NCBI RefSeq assembly: GCF_011753055.1
Contig: NZ_VWWJ01000004.1
Span: forward strand, 124,001 to 188,000
Source of the DNA: Burkholderia sp. Ax-1719
Lineage (GTDB): Bacteria > Pseudomonadota > Gammaproteobacteria > Burkholderiales > Burkholderiaceae
Length of the DNA stretch: 64,000 nt
Reading direction: 5' to 3'
Shown here one piece after another: positions 44,701 through 52,800 of the stretch. The translations under genes and the position numbers were made by a program. Each line of letters begins with the position of its first letter. Position 1 is the first letter of the stretch. The notes below the pieces were generated by a model that had not been told where the DNA came from, ran no database searches, and was given only the letters and a program-made list of their open reading frames with translations.

Positions 44701-44896
44701 CCAGCGTTTCGCGCACCGTCGCCAGATAGGTATTGCCGATGATTTCCTTTTGCGAGAAATCGATCGAAATATATTTTTCGTGAATCAGGATGCTGCTGAT
44801 ATAGACGACCGCGCTCAGATCGAGCAGATAGATCAGCAGCAGCTTGCGGCCCACGCGCAAGCGCCCGAGCAGTCGGATAAACGGATTGTGCTTCAT
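41699..44896 (-). CDS. GGDEF/EAL cyclic-di-GMP protein with HAMP and PAS domains
   Basis: A 1065-residue inner-membrane protein. Helix 1 is at about 20-38, a large extracytoplasmic helical sensor follows, helix 2 is near 300-325, then HAMP (ISRPLRHLARVMDTVRR), two PAS-type segments, the second ending with YICTLIDITDRKKSEARIQF, a diguanylate cyclase domain with intact RLGGDEF (near 709) and an EAL phosphodiesterase domain with intact VEALLRW (near 836) and DDFGTGYSSLSYL. Both catalytic signatures are complete, so it could make or degrade c-di-GMP. The start at 44896 gives a normal cytoplasmic N terminus. An ACGTGGC/GCCACGT inverted repeat lies 54 bp upstream. Confidence 0.93.
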   Translation of the reverse strand: MKHNPFIRLLGRLRVGRKLLLIYLLDLSAVVYISSILIHEKYISIDFSQKEIIGNTYLATVRETLVDVALRGAGGSFDTKHIEQTRTALARAEQQYGANMQSGELNTRLRSALDALSHAPRAAQSTAVRDALEACRDLITRVGNQSNLILDPDLDSYYSMSLSILRYPALLDAVDGIGHRLHEGSRDAQQQRELSTRYLVLEGQLDAVAQGLRSDFAEAGAANEDVKLALAMPVAQLLAAIETYRGAARLAVANGGADDATRAAADAAQQALVARVGDAWRATGAELDTLLQTRVSGLFSRMWLHLGTALFLLCGILSMVYLVAQQISRPLRHLARVMDTVRRTGDHRQRATWHSQDEIGQLVSGFNDMLAQLDHERDVQKELAATARASEAQHALVEATPVPMMVTAVPGHEVLHANHPALYWLNGCTSDPWAYGLDSAVRARFFQQLSDRGAIDEFEVRWMASVEPTWAMLSARRLTFQGRDAVLTAFTPINQIKLMEQRLELWAKVFEASSEAILILDSERRLLTANASFYRATGYRAGIISGKLPQFIVASGNGEPLMAQLTALVDIASVWNGEAVVRRRAGGDYPAWLMISAVRDKRGNVSHYICTLIDITDRKKSEARIQFLAEHDVLTELPNRALFTKRVGGAIEQARLTRGRVAVLFIDLDRFKDINDTFGHHAGDGLLRSVSRRLLQSVRAGDTVSRLGGDEFTVLLGDAGEASDVARLIDERLLPLMREPHMIGGSTLQVACSIGIALYPDDGDDIETLMQNADAAMYRAKSAGRNLVKFFSREMAESTRHRLELETHLRTAIERDELWLAYQPCVHAASGELMSVEALLRWQHPHLGPVPPADFIPIAEDTRLIVPIGAWVIDEACRQIARWRAAGLPEIRVSINLSVVQLRDDAQLVNRLRDSLAAHRVEAGSLELEITETVLMESVDRYLGVVNEIRALGVKLSLDDFGTGYSSLSYLHRFPLDRLKIDRAFVNGRLEASADLAVIRAIVELGHELGLRVVAEGVEQAHEAEALRRIGCDELQGFLYARPLPHEALADWLQSRADACVDEAV

Positions 44897-45273
44897 CGCA
44901 TGCGCCAGGATGACACGAAGGGTTACGCCGCATTCTGAACGGTAAATCGACGTGGCCAATATCAGTGCCACGTTTTAGAGCGCGGCTTACTACTGCGTAA
45001 CGGCAAGGCTGTGCGCGTGCTTGAGCGGGATAGTTTCAATTCACCGTGCTGGCGTGCAGATTCTTCACGTTGGTGCGGTGGCGCACTGACATGGCGCGAC
45101 TTCGAAGTGCAAGCGCGAACCTGATCCGTTGCTTGCGCAACAAGCTGTCATGACTTGCCGTGCGGGCAGGCATCGCGCCCAATCGTTGCGCATGCATTAA
45201 TCTTTCACATAACTTTCATTATTGCCCGGCACACTGCGAATTCATTACGATTCTTTCATTTGCCGGGCTTTTC
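44897..45273. other. 377-bp divergent noncoding region with an inverted repeat
   Basis: This region separates the GGDEF/EAL gene from the ParB-like lipoprotein gene. ACGTGGC (44950-44956) and GCCACGT (44967-44973) form a 7-bp inverted repeat 10 nt apart, a candidate operator near the GGDEF/EAL promoter. On the minus strand the segment TGGCACTGATATTGG resembles a sigma-54 promoter but lacks the key C at -12. Nothing else was recognised; the last 80 bp are AT-rich and should hold the promoter of the next gene. Confidence 0.4.
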
Positions 45274-46422
45274 ATGACAATCACTTCCAGCAGGCACGCG
45301 CTGGCGGCTTCGCTTATTTCTCTCGTTTCGGTCTTTGCACTCACGGCCTGCGGCGGCGATCCCGCTTCCACGGCCAAAGCCGCCACGGCGGATTCGGCCA
45401 CGTCTTCGAGCGGCGCTTCGGATGCCGCGACTACGCCCGCCACCACGCCCGACACCGCTTCGCAACCCGCCGCGACGACGCCCGGCAAGTGGCAGGCCGC
45501 AGCGGCAGGCCAGGTGATCGACGTGACGCTGGGCGATCTGCATCCAACGCAAGCGTCGCTGGGCTACGACCAGATCTACTACAAGCTCGGCCGCTATGAA
45601 GCCGACATGACCAAGGAGTTCGACGATTTCTGCGCGGACGAAGGCCTCACGGGTCTGGCGAGCAACGGCTCGACGTCGACTTCGACGCTCACCGATGCCA
45701 CCTCCTATACCTGCACGGTCACGGATACGAGCCAGCGCGACACGTCGGTGCTCAATCCCGTCGTGATCGGGCCGAACGGCGACACGCTGTATCTGACCGA
45801 TGGACACCACGGCTCGTCGACGTACTACGAAGTGCCCAACGGCGGCCCCACCGTGCACGTTCACGTGGTGGTCAAGGACAATCTCAGCGCCTATTCGGGC
45901 AGCACTTTCTGGGCGGAGATGCAAAGCCGCGGCTATACGCGGCTCAAGGACGCCAACGGCGCGGCCATCACGCCCGACCAGTTGCCGACGGGGCTGGGCC
46001 TGAAGCTCGGCATGCAGAACGATGTCTATCGCTCGCTGGTCTATTTCACGCGCGATATCGGCTATAGCAAGCCGACGCCCTCGACCGATTTCCTTGAGTT
46101 CTACTGGGCCGACTGGCTGCGCACGACGTTCCCGCTCACCGGCTATACGCTGACGAAGGCGGGCACGACCGACCCTGATCCCGCTACCGCCGACACGGGT
46201 TATCTGAACGCGGTGTGGAATGCGTCGGTGAAGATGGTGGCCTCGACCGACGGCGAGATTTCCGGCTTCACGGGGGCGCAACTCGGCCGTCTTGCGCAGG
46301 TGAACGCGGGCAAGGCCTATACAAAGGGCAATTTCGGCGATCTGATCAAGCCGATTAGCGCTTCGAAGCCGGGCAAGATCGCCTACGCGCTCGACTACAA
46401 GACGCGTCACGGCATCCAGTAA
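45274..46422 (+). CDS. ParB-like nuclease-fold lipoprotein
   Basis: A 382-residue protein with a lipoprotein signal (lipobox LTAC; Cys at about 26), an Ala/Thr/Ser-rich linker to about residue 75 and a globular domain. The domain starts VIDVTLGDLHPTQASLGYDQ and contains YYKLGRYEADMTKEFDDFC and LYLTDGHHGSSTYYEV; this is the pattern of the ParB-like nuclease family ParBc_2, including the TDGHH motif. The family is named by fold; DNA cleavage is not established. A mature lipoprotein would lie outside the cytoplasm, so a DNA-partitioning role is unlikely. The start at 45274 gives a proper signal peptide. Confidence 0.8.
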   Translation: MTITSSRHALAASLISLVSVFALTACGGDPASTAKAATADSATSSSGASDAATTPATTPDTASQPAATTPGKWQAAAAGQVIDVTLGDLHPTQASLGYDQIYYKLGRYEADMTKEFDDFCADEGLTGLASNGSTSTSTLTDATSYTCTVTDTSQRDTSVLNPVVIGPNGDTLYLTDGHHGSSTYYEVPNGGPTVHVHVVVKDNLSAYSGSTFWAEMQSRGYTRLKDANGAAITPDQLPTGLGLKLGMQNDVYRSLVYFTRDIGYSKPTPSTDFLEFYWADWLRTTFPLTGYTLTKAGTTDPDPATADTGYLNAVWNASVKMVASTDGEISGFTGAQLGRLAQVNAGKAYTKGNFGDLIKPISASKPGKIAYALDYKTRHGIQ

Positions 46423-46546
46423 GGCCGGCGTCGATGCCGCCGGGCTGCGCGCCCGGCGGCATTCCACATTCCACACCACGCTGAAACATCGACCAGCGGG
46501 CGATTGCATACTTTCGAACAAGCGCATTCGCAAAGGTGCAATCGAA

Positions 46547-47434
46547 GTGATCAGCACACGACATCCCGTCACGCTCGACCTGGTTTTGCTGCTGACGCTA
46601 TCGATACTGTGGGGCGCGTCGTACACGCTCATCAGGGTTGGCGTCGCCACTATTCCGCCGATCACCTTTATTGCGGCAAGAACGCTGATTGCTGGAGCGT
46701 TGCTGCTGCTCTGGATGAGACTTCATCGCGTGCCTCTGCCGCGCGAAACCAAGGTGTGGCGAAGCTTCTTCGTACAGGCGTTGTTGAACAGCGTGATGCC
46801 ATTCACGCTGATCGCCTGGGCGGAGCGTTCGGTGGAAGCGGGTCTCGCCACCATCCTCAATTCAGCGTCACCTGTGCTGGCCTTTCTCGGCGCATGGCTC
46901 ATTACCCGACACGAGCCTGTGACCCGGCGTCAGTTGTTTGGCGTGGCGCTGGGGCTGGGCGGGACCTGCCTGGTGGTGGGCGTGAGCGCACTGCGAGGGT
47001 TAGGGCGGCAACTCGTGCCGCAACTGGCGATCGTCGCGGCGACCGTCTGCTATGCGGCGGCAGCGATTTACGGACGGCGTTTCAAGGGGCTTGCGCCTGC
47101 CGCGCCTGCTGCGGGGTCGCTCCTGATCGGCGCGCTGCTGCTGGTTCCGCTCAGCCTGTGTGTCGAGCAGCCGTGGACGTTGCGGCCTTCGTCGGCATCG
47201 TTGATGGCCTTGCTGGCGCTGGCGATCTTCTCCACAGCGCTGGCGCTCGTGATCTATTTCCGGCTCGTGCAGACGCTTGGATCGGTTGGCACGACGGCGC
47301 AGGCCTATCTACGGGTGCCGATTGGTGTGGCGATCAGCATGGTATTTCTGCGCGAGTCTCTATCCGCTTCGGCGTGGCTCGGGATGGCATGCGTGGTTGC
47401 GGGCGTCGCCGCGATGACGTTGCCGTCGCGGTAA
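46547..47434 (+). CDS. EamA family transporter (DMT superfamily)
   Basis: A 295-residue ten-helix permease with two EamA repeats: LLLTLSILWGASYTLIRVGV at the start, NSVMPFTLIAWAERSVEAGL in the middle of the first repeat, and LGSVGTTAQAYLRVPIGVAI in helix 9 with FLRESLSASAWLG. The start is the GTG at 46547, with weak GAAG before it. It differs clearly from the other EamA protein in the window (40148-41065). No regulator or enzyme is coupled to it, so the exported substrate is unknown. Confidence 0.9.
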   Translation: MISTRHPVTLDLVLLLTLSILWGASYTLIRVGVATIPPITFIAARTLIAGALLLLWMRLHRVPLPRETKVWRSFFVQALLNSVMPFTLIAWAERSVEAGLATILNSASPVLAFLGAWLITRHEPVTRRQLFGVALGLGGTCLVVGVSALRGLGRQLVPQLAIVAATVCYAAAAIYGRRFKGLAPAAPAAGSLLIGALLLVPLSLCVEQPWTLRPSSASLMALLALAIFSTALALVIYFRLVQTLGSVGTTAQAYLRVPIGVAISMVFLRESLSASAWLGMACVVAGVAAMTLPSR

Positions 47435-47503
47435 ATGCAAGGGCGGTGCTTCCGCGGGTGATAGACTTCGGCGATTGAATCAACCGCGAATCGGCAACAC
47501 AGG

Positions 47504-47725
47504 ATGGACGAAGCAAAAACAGACGCCCCGGCAGACGGCGAATACCTGGCGATTTGCCGCGAAAACAACCCGCTCTCGGCCGCCGCGAATGGCCACGATC
47601 AGGTCTTCCCGCGCGCGCAAATGACCGTGAAAGATGGCTGGGCGACTTTCTACCGAGACGGTCAGGAGGTCTGGAACTGCAACGCGCGCTACGCGGCGGC
47701 GAATTTCGTGCTGCAGAAGGTCTAG
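47504..47725 (+). CDS. Small conserved-looking hypothetical protein
   Basis: A 73-residue soluble protein with a sensible codon pattern and an AGG just before its ATG. The sequence is acidic at the N terminus (DEAKTDAPADGEYLAICREN) and ends WNCNARYAAANFVLQKV, with two cysteines and three tryptophan/tyrosine-rich strands that suggest a small beta fold. I do not recognise the family. It is convergent with the PhzF-like gene, 24 bp away, and follows the EamA gene by 69 bp. Confidence 0.6.
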   Translation: MDEAKTDAPADGEYLAICRENNPLSAAANGHDQVFPRAQMTVKDGWATFYRDGQEVWNCNARYAAANFVLQKV

Positions 47726-47749
47726 GCGCGGCTGCGGATCACGTCGCGT

Positions 47750-48550
47750 CTACGCATCCGGGACTTCGATCGTCCCCTCCAGATATTGAACTGCGTGGCC
47801 CGAAATATGCACGCGGTCGGCCTCCACGCGGCAGTAGAGCACGCCACCGCGATGCGACGCCTGCATCGCCACAAGATCGGCTTTACCCAGTCGCTGCGAC
47901 CATAACGGCGCGAGCGCCGCGTGGATCGATCCGGTGACGGGGTCTTCATCGCCGCCATTGGCGGGCCAGAAATAGCGCGAGACAAAATCGTGCGCATCGC
48001 CGGGAGCGGTGACGACGACATCGAGTGGTCCCAATGTTTTCAGTCGGTCAAGTGCGGGCACGACCGATCGCACCTCCTGCTCTGAGCCATAGACCGCCAC
48101 ATAGGCTTGCTGGTTGATCAGCACTTCCAGCGGCTTGATTGACAATCCTTGCAGCAGATTGGCCGGGATTTCGGTCAGCCGTTCAGGGCGTCGCTGCGGG
48201 AAGCTCATTTCGATCAGGCCGTCTTTTGTGCGGCACACCGTGAGCCGACCGACTGCCGCCGCCACGAATTCGATCACTTCCAGATCGGGATTGCGCTTGA
48301 AGATCGCGTATGCGCTAGCCAGCGTGGCATGCCCGCAAAAGGCGATTTCGGTGAGCGGCGAGAACCAGCGGATTTCGAAGGCACCGTTGGCATTCCTGAT
48401 GAAAAACGCCGTTTCGGAAAGATTGTTCTCTGCCGCGATGGCCTGCATCAAATAGTCGGGCAGCCAGCGTTCGAGCGGGACGACTGCTGCGTAGTTGCCT
48501 TTGAAGACTTCGTCCGCAAATGCATCAATCTGATAGATCGGCAGTTTCAT
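47750..48550 (-). CDS. PhzF family isomerase/epimerase
   Basis: A 266-residue protein of the PhzF/diaminopimelate-epimerase fold. The catalytic Glu46 lies in NNLSETAFF, and the conserved WFSPLTEIAFCGHATLASAY and DPVTGSIHAALAPLW are present. The usual GNPAAV near the N terminus reads GNYAAV. PhzF itself isomerises a phenazine precursor, but most members, including this one without phenazine genes nearby, have unknown substrates. No strong ribosome binding site precedes the ATG. It is convergent with the small gene at 47504. Confidence 0.9.
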   Translation of the reverse strand: MKLPIYQIDAFADEVFKGNYAAVVPLERWLPDYLMQAIAAENNLSETAFFIRNANGAFEIRWFSPLTEIAFCGHATLASAYAIFKRNPDLEVIEFVAAAVGRLTVCRTKDGLIEMSFPQRRPERLTEIPANLLQGLSIKPLEVLINQQAYVAVYGSEQEVRSVVPALDRLKTLGPLDVVVTAPGDAHDFVSRYFWPANGGDEDPVTGSIHAALAPLWSQRLGKADLVAMQASHRGGVLYCRVEADRVHISGHAVQYLEGTIEVPDA

Positions 48551-48692
48551 GTGACGTGCGCCCGTTTAACGAAGAAGGTAGGCCCGCGGCTGGCAGCGGT
48601 ATTCGTCACACACGATATCAATGCGATACGCCGATGCACATGTACAGTTTGCGATGATCGAAAGCCGGAATTGGCTTGTCAGTTGCGGTCGT

Positions 48693-49631
48693 TCACACCC
48701 ATAAGCGATAGACCCAGAACGATTCGTCCTCGGCGAAGCGCCGCGCGAATTCGTTGGGCGAGAAGCCGGTGCTGCGCTTGACGGCGCGGCTTAAATGCGC
48801 CTGATCGGCAAAACCCTCGTCGTGCGCGATGGCGGCCCAGTCCAGCGTTTCGCCGGCTTCGTATTGCGCGCGCACGTTAAAGAACAGCCCCTCCGTTTTG
48901 ACGAGCGATTGCCATTCACGCAACGAGCGTCCGCTATATGCCTTGATACGCCGTTCGACATGACGCGGGCTATGCGAGCGCCGCCATTCATGCGCCTGCC
49001 AGGCGAGCCGCTTGACCCAATAGCGGCCTGCCTCGCGCAGCGACGGCAGGATCGGACTCGCGCCGCTGAGCGCGCGCCAGCGCGGCGTGAGGTGATGTTG
49101 TAGCGCCGCGAGCGCTGCGGCGTCGCTGTCCGAGGCGAGCAGCGCGTCGAATAGCGCATGCCATGTGGGGCCCAGCAAGGCGCGCGCGTCGACGATCACG
49201 TCCTGAATCGCGCAAAGATCGACGCCGAACAAAGCCTGTGCGGCATCGGCTTCAAAACAGATCATGCCCACGCGGCCGCCGTTGCGCGCCCAGCATGTGC
49301 TGGGCTGGGAATGACTGCCTGAGAGCACGACAGCCGCGTTGAACGGCGTCCATAGGGGGCTTTCACCTTCCCCGCTCTGCTCGATGCGACCCGCATCGAC
49401 GTCATGGAACCAGCTCAGACTCACCATCGGCGAAGCGGGGAAGTGCGTCAGACGTTGGGCGTCGCTCAACTCGAACCCGCGCGTATCGTGGCAAAGCACG
49501 GCAACCACCGCGCCTTGCAGGCCGGGCGGCGCGAGATGCAGGCGCGAGTACGGTTGCCGTTCGTCCTGCGATACCAGCGGCGCGCGCGCGAGCGGATCGG
49601 GGTAGCTCGAAAGGGTTGGCATCGGAGTCAT
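48693..49631 (-). CDS. AraC family transcriptional regulator
   Basis: A 312-residue regulator. The N-terminal ligand domain (about 1-200) is unassigned; the C-terminal AraC domain has HVERRIKAYSGRSLREWQSL, then DWAAIAHDEGFADQAHLSRA and FSPNEFARRFAEDE, the second recognition helix. The start at 49631 is the methionine just inside the region left after the divergent promoter; longer in-frame starts would run into the P450 promoter. It is divergent from the cytochrome P450 gene (111 bp apart), and a direct repeat of CCGGTCCA lies before the P450 gene, so it is probably the P450 activator. Confidence 0.87.
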   Translation of the reverse strand: MTPMPTLSSYPDPLARAPLVSQDERQPYSRLHLAPPGLQGAVVAVLCHDTRGFELSDAQRLTHFPASPMVSLSWFHDVDAGRIEQSGEGESPLWTPFNAAVVLSGSHSQPSTCWARNGGRVGMICFEADAAQALFGVDLCAIQDVIVDARALLGPTWHALFDALLASDSDAAALAALQHHLTPRWRALSGASPILPSLREAGRYWVKRLAWQAHEWRRSHSPRHVERRIKAYSGRSLREWQSLVKTEGLFFNVRAQYEAGETLDWAAIAHDEGFADQAHLSRAVKRSTGFSPNEFARRFAEDESFWVYRLWV

Positions 49632-49699
49632 GAGCGCGCAGTATAGGCAGGCTGAGTGAGGCTGTCGATGTCGTTTGCGTTCAAGAAAACGTGCGCTTG

Positions 49700-49719
49700 C
49701 CGGTCCAGAATCCGGTCCA
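49700..49719. promoter_or_regulatory. CCGGTCCA direct repeat, candidate AraC site
   Basis: CCGGTCCA occurs at 49700-49707 and 49712-49719, a direct repeat with 12-bp period, 24-43 bp before the P450 start. Direct half-sites near the promoter are typical for AraC regulators, and the adjacent gene encodes one. The 12-bp spacing is one helical turn plus about two bases, so both half-sites face nearly the same side. Confidence 0.45.
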
Positions 49720-49742
49720 TGATCACCAGGACTCGTGAAGCC

Positions 49743-51164
49743 ATGAATATGCCCTCTGAGCATCAATGCCCGTTTCATCGAAGCTCGCCGCCGGACGCCG
49801 CGCCGGCGGATTCCCGGCAAAGCTGGCCACCCGGTCCGAAGACGGGTCTTACCGGCTGGCGTCATTTGATCGCCATGTCGCGCGATTTACCCGGTACGCT
49901 TGCCGCGTGGCAACAGACCTATGGCGATATCGTGCATCTGCGTATCTGGCCCGAGCACGAGGTCGTGGTCGCCGATCCGCAACTCGCGCGCGAACTGCTC
50001 GTGACGCATCACGACGCATTGATACGCTGGGAGCGCGGCATCCGCGTATTCTCGCAGGTGCACGGGCATAGCGTGCTGACCGCCGAAGGCGAAGCCTGGC
50101 GCAGTCGCCGTCACGCACTGGTTCCGGGTTTTTCGCCCAAGGCCGTGCAAGGCTTTTCGCCGACGATCGTGACTGCCGCCACGCAGGCGTTCGCGCAGTG
50201 GCCTGGCGAAGACGCCAACTGGTCCATCGAAAGTGCGCTCACGATGCTGACTATGGACGTGATCCTCCAGATGGTCTTTTCGAGCCACATCGGCGAGGAC
50301 GTGCGTGTGGCCGAGCAGGCCATCCGCGTGACGAGCGCGGCTGCCAACGCGGAATTCTACTGGCCGGCGAGCATGCCGGACTGGATGCCGTGGAAGCGAA
50401 AGAAGCGCAAGGCGCTAAGGACTCTGAAGGATTTGATCGAGCGGCATTTGCAGAACCGCCTGAAGCTGGCGCGCGAAGCATGGCCCGACGATCTGCTGAC
50501 CCGGCTCCTGCAATCGCGCGATGATGGATCGGCTCTATCGATGCAGAACGTGCGCGACGAATGCATGACGATCTTCCTCGCAGGACACGAAACCACTGCG
50601 GCGACGCTGGTGTGGTGGACGTGGTGCATGGCGTCGAATCCCGATGCGCAACGCAGTGCGCGCGATGAGGTCCAGCGCGTGCTGCAAGGCCGGGCGCCGG
50701 GCGCCGAAACCCTGCCGGAACTGGTTTATCTGGCGCAGTCGATCAAGGAGACCTTGCGGCTCTATCCCGTGGCGCCGCTGCTCATTAGCCGCCGCGCCAC
50801 GCGCGCGGTGCAACTGGGCGAGTGGACCTTGCCCGCGCGTACGCTTTTCATGATCCCCGTGCATCTGATGCATCACGATCCGCGGTGGTTTCCCGATCCC
50901 GAAGCGTTCCGGCCCGAGCGCTTCGCAAGTAATCCGGCCGGGATGCCCGATGTGCCACGAGGCGCGTATATCCCATTTGGCGCAGGACCGCGCGTGTGCC
51001 TGGGGCAGCATCTGGCGATGAACGAGATGACGGTGATTGCCGCCATGTTGCTGCAACGATTTACGCTGTCCGTGCCGGATGGTGCAGCGCCGCCGCGCCC
51101 GGTGCTCAATGTGACGCTACGGCCCGAACTGCCGATGCATCTGGCGATCGTGCAGCGACGATGA
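49743..51164 (+). CDS. Cytochrome P450
   Basis: A 473-residue soluble P450 monooxygenase, heme-thiolate. Motifs: the I-helix oxygen-binding AGHETT near residue 280, the K-helix KETLRL (ExxR), the PERF-type segment FRPERFA and the heme loop FGAGPRVCLGQ, with the ligand Cys419. The sequence is of the CYP4/CYP102-like class; there is no fused reductase and no ferredoxin gene beside it, so redox partners are elsewhere. The start at 49743 is chosen because upstream codons overlap the candidate operator. The substrate is unknown; fatty acid or hydrocarbon hydroxylation is common in this class. Control by the divergent AraC gene is likely. Confidence 0.93.
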   Translation: MNMPSEHQCPFHRSSPPDAAPADSRQSWPPGPKTGLTGWRHLIAMSRDLPGTLAAWQQTYGDIVHLRIWPEHEVVVADPQLARELLVTHHDALIRWERGIRVFSQVHGHSVLTAEGEAWRSRRHALVPGFSPKAVQGFSPTIVTAATQAFAQWPGEDANWSIESALTMLTMDVILQMVFSSHIGEDVRVAEQAIRVTSAAANAEFYWPASMPDWMPWKRKKRKALRTLKDLIERHLQNRLKLAREAWPDDLLTRLLQSRDDGSALSMQNVRDECMTIFLAGHETTAATLVWWTWCMASNPDAQRSARDEVQRVLQGRAPGAETLPELVYLAQSIKETLRLYPVAPLLISRRATRAVQLGEWTLPARTLFMIPVHLMHHDPRWFPDPEAFRPERFASNPAGMPDVPRGAYIPFGAGPRVCLGQHLAMNEMTVIAAMLLQRFTLSVPDGAAPPRPVLNVTLRPELPMHLAIVQRR

Positions 51165-51405
51165 TTGCGCCTTGGCTGTCCATACGCATTGCGCAACCAT
51201 GATGGCCTACGCGGCAAACGCGCTGGCGTGGCGGCGATGGGGTGCATGGCCGATGAGGGGGAGCTGGGGAGGCTAGACGTAGGGTCTTCGCGCGAGCAAT
51301 TCGCGGACCTATTAGCGCAGCGCGTTCTCGCTCGCACGCTACAATCGTCCGACGCCTGCACGAACCTTTGCAGACGCCAGCCGCCTCCACATCCTTTCAA
51401 AAAGC

Positions 51406-52668
51406 ATGACCCGTTTCTCCCTCCACAATGCGAGATTGACTGCCGGACTTACCCGGTTCGCAACATGGGGCCCGGGATTGCTCGTCATGCTGGCGGATTG
51501 CGATGCCGGCAACGTCGTGACTGCCGCGCAGGCAGGCGCGCAAACGGGCCTGCGCCTGTTGCCGGTACTGCTGGCGCTTGTGCCGCTGCTTTACATGGTT
51601 CAGGAACTCACCGTGCGGCTGGGCATATTTACCGGTCGCGGTTTCGGTGAACTGGTGCGCGCGCGATTCGGGCCGCTATGTGCGGGCCTGGCCGCAGCCG
51701 GGTTGATCGTGGCCGTGCTCGGCTCGCTCGTGACCGAATTCACGGGCGTGGCCGGCGTCGGGGAAATGTTCGGTGTTTCGCGCGTCGTTTCGCTGCCGCT
51801 TGCGGTGGTGGCGCTGTTTGGCATCGTGCTGACGGGTTCGCATCGGCGCGTCGACCGTATCGCGATTGCCATCGGCGTTTTCGATCTCGCGTTCTTTGCC
51901 GTCGCGTGGAGCGCGCGCCCGCAATTCCATCTCATGGTGCGGGAAATGACGCATTTGCCGATTGGCGATCGAGAATTCGGCTATCTGGCGGCGGCGCTGA
52001 TTGGCGCAACGTTCAATCCGTGGATGGTGTTCTATCAACAGGCGGCGGTGGCGGATACGGCGGGCGGGGCTGCGTCCGGCGCGAAGAATCTCGCATCGGC
52101 AAGAATTGAAACCGCAGTGGGCGCCGTGCTGACGCAATTGCTGACTGGCGCGGTGCTGCTCGCCGCTGCAGCGACGTTGTCGGCGCATGGGCAGCCGCGC
52201 TCGCTGGGCAGCATCGGCGAAATCGGCAATGCGCTGGTGGCTGAACTCGGCCCTTTCGCAGGGCGCCTTTTGTTTGGCGCGGGCGTGCTGGGTGCGGCGC
52301 TGGTGGCCGCCATCGTGAGCTCACTGGCGCTTGCCTGGGGGCTTGGCGAGGTATTCGGCTACAAGACCTCGCTCGAAGCGCGCCCAACGCGTGCGCCATG
52401 GTTTTACGCGGCCTATGCGCTGTCCGTTGCGGGGAGCGCCTGTTTCGTGTGGCTTTCGCCGGATCTGGTGTCGCTGAACGTGGCGGCGCAGGTGGTCAAT
52501 GCGTTGATGTTGCCGTTCGTGGTGGTGATGCTGGTTGCGCTCAGCATGACGGTATTGCCGAAGGCGCATCGGCCGCAAGGGCTTTATTTGTGGCTCGTCA
52601 TTGTCGTGGGCTCGATTGTGAGCGCGGCGGGCGTCTGGGGTGCGATTCGCGGATGGCGGCCCTTATAG
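51406..52668 (+). CDS. NRAMP-family metal transporter, atypical motifs
   Basis: A 420-residue protein with about eleven helices in NRAMP order. Helix 1 reads GPGLLVMLADCDAGNVVTAA: Asp33 and Asn36 are kept but the canonical DPGN is DAGN. In helix 6 the canonical metal-ligand segment (A-x-x-MPH) reads LIGATFNPWMVFYQQ, so the selectivity methionine is absent. This is the pattern of NRAMP-related branches with altered selectivity, where larger or harder ions such as Mg2+ or Al3+ are carried; the true substrate is open. TACAAT at 51340-51345 may be the -10 element. No Mn riboswitch or Fur/MntR box was recognised. Confidence 0.88.
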   Translation: MTRFSLHNARLTAGLTRFATWGPGLLVMLADCDAGNVVTAAQAGAQTGLRLLPVLLALVPLLYMVQELTVRLGIFTGRGFGELVRARFGPLCAGLAAAGLIVAVLGSLVTEFTGVAGVGEMFGVSRVVSLPLAVVALFGIVLTGSHRRVDRIAIAIGVFDLAFFAVAWSARPQFHLMVREMTHLPIGDREFGYLAAALIGATFNPWMVFYQQAAVADTAGGAASGAKNLASARIETAVGAVLTQLLTGAVLLAAAATLSAHGQPRSLGSIGEIGNALVAELGPFAGRLLFGAGVLGAALVAAIVSSLALAWGLGEVFGYKTSLEARPTRAPWFYAAYALSVAGSACFVWLSPDLVSLNVAAQVVNALMLPFVVVMLVALSMTVLPKAHRPQGLYLWLVIVVGSIVSAAGVWGAIRGWRPL

Positions 52669-52717
52669 ATTGAGGGCCTAACGCTAGCACTTGTCTTTGG
52701 CATTCGAAATCGTCATG

Positions 52718-52750
52718 AAAGCGCGCGGCATTTTTTGAATGCCGCGCTTT
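52718..52750. terminator. Hairpin between convergent NRAMP and DUF4148 genes
   Basis: AAAGCG-CG-CGGCATT pairs with AATGCCGCGCTTT around a short T-rich loop (two unpaired bases on one side). It lies between convergent genes ending at 52668 and 52801 and could terminate both. No U tract follows the stem on either strand. Confidence 0.5.
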
Positions 52751-52800
52751 GCCGGTTCATGCCAATAGGTCTTTTTGGCCTTTTTACACGGCGTGCTCCA

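Noticed and set aside
44955..44972. Sigma-54 promoter on the minus strand before the GGDEF/EAL gene
   Set aside because: TGGCACTGATATTGG has GG at the -12 position instead of GC, which normally abolishes activity; the segment is better seen as part of an inverted repeat.
51165..51405. Manganese (yybP-ykoY) riboswitch before the NRAMP gene
   Set aside because: GGGGAG-type words are present, but no paired consensus elements in order; the likely -10 element at 51340 leaves only a short leader.
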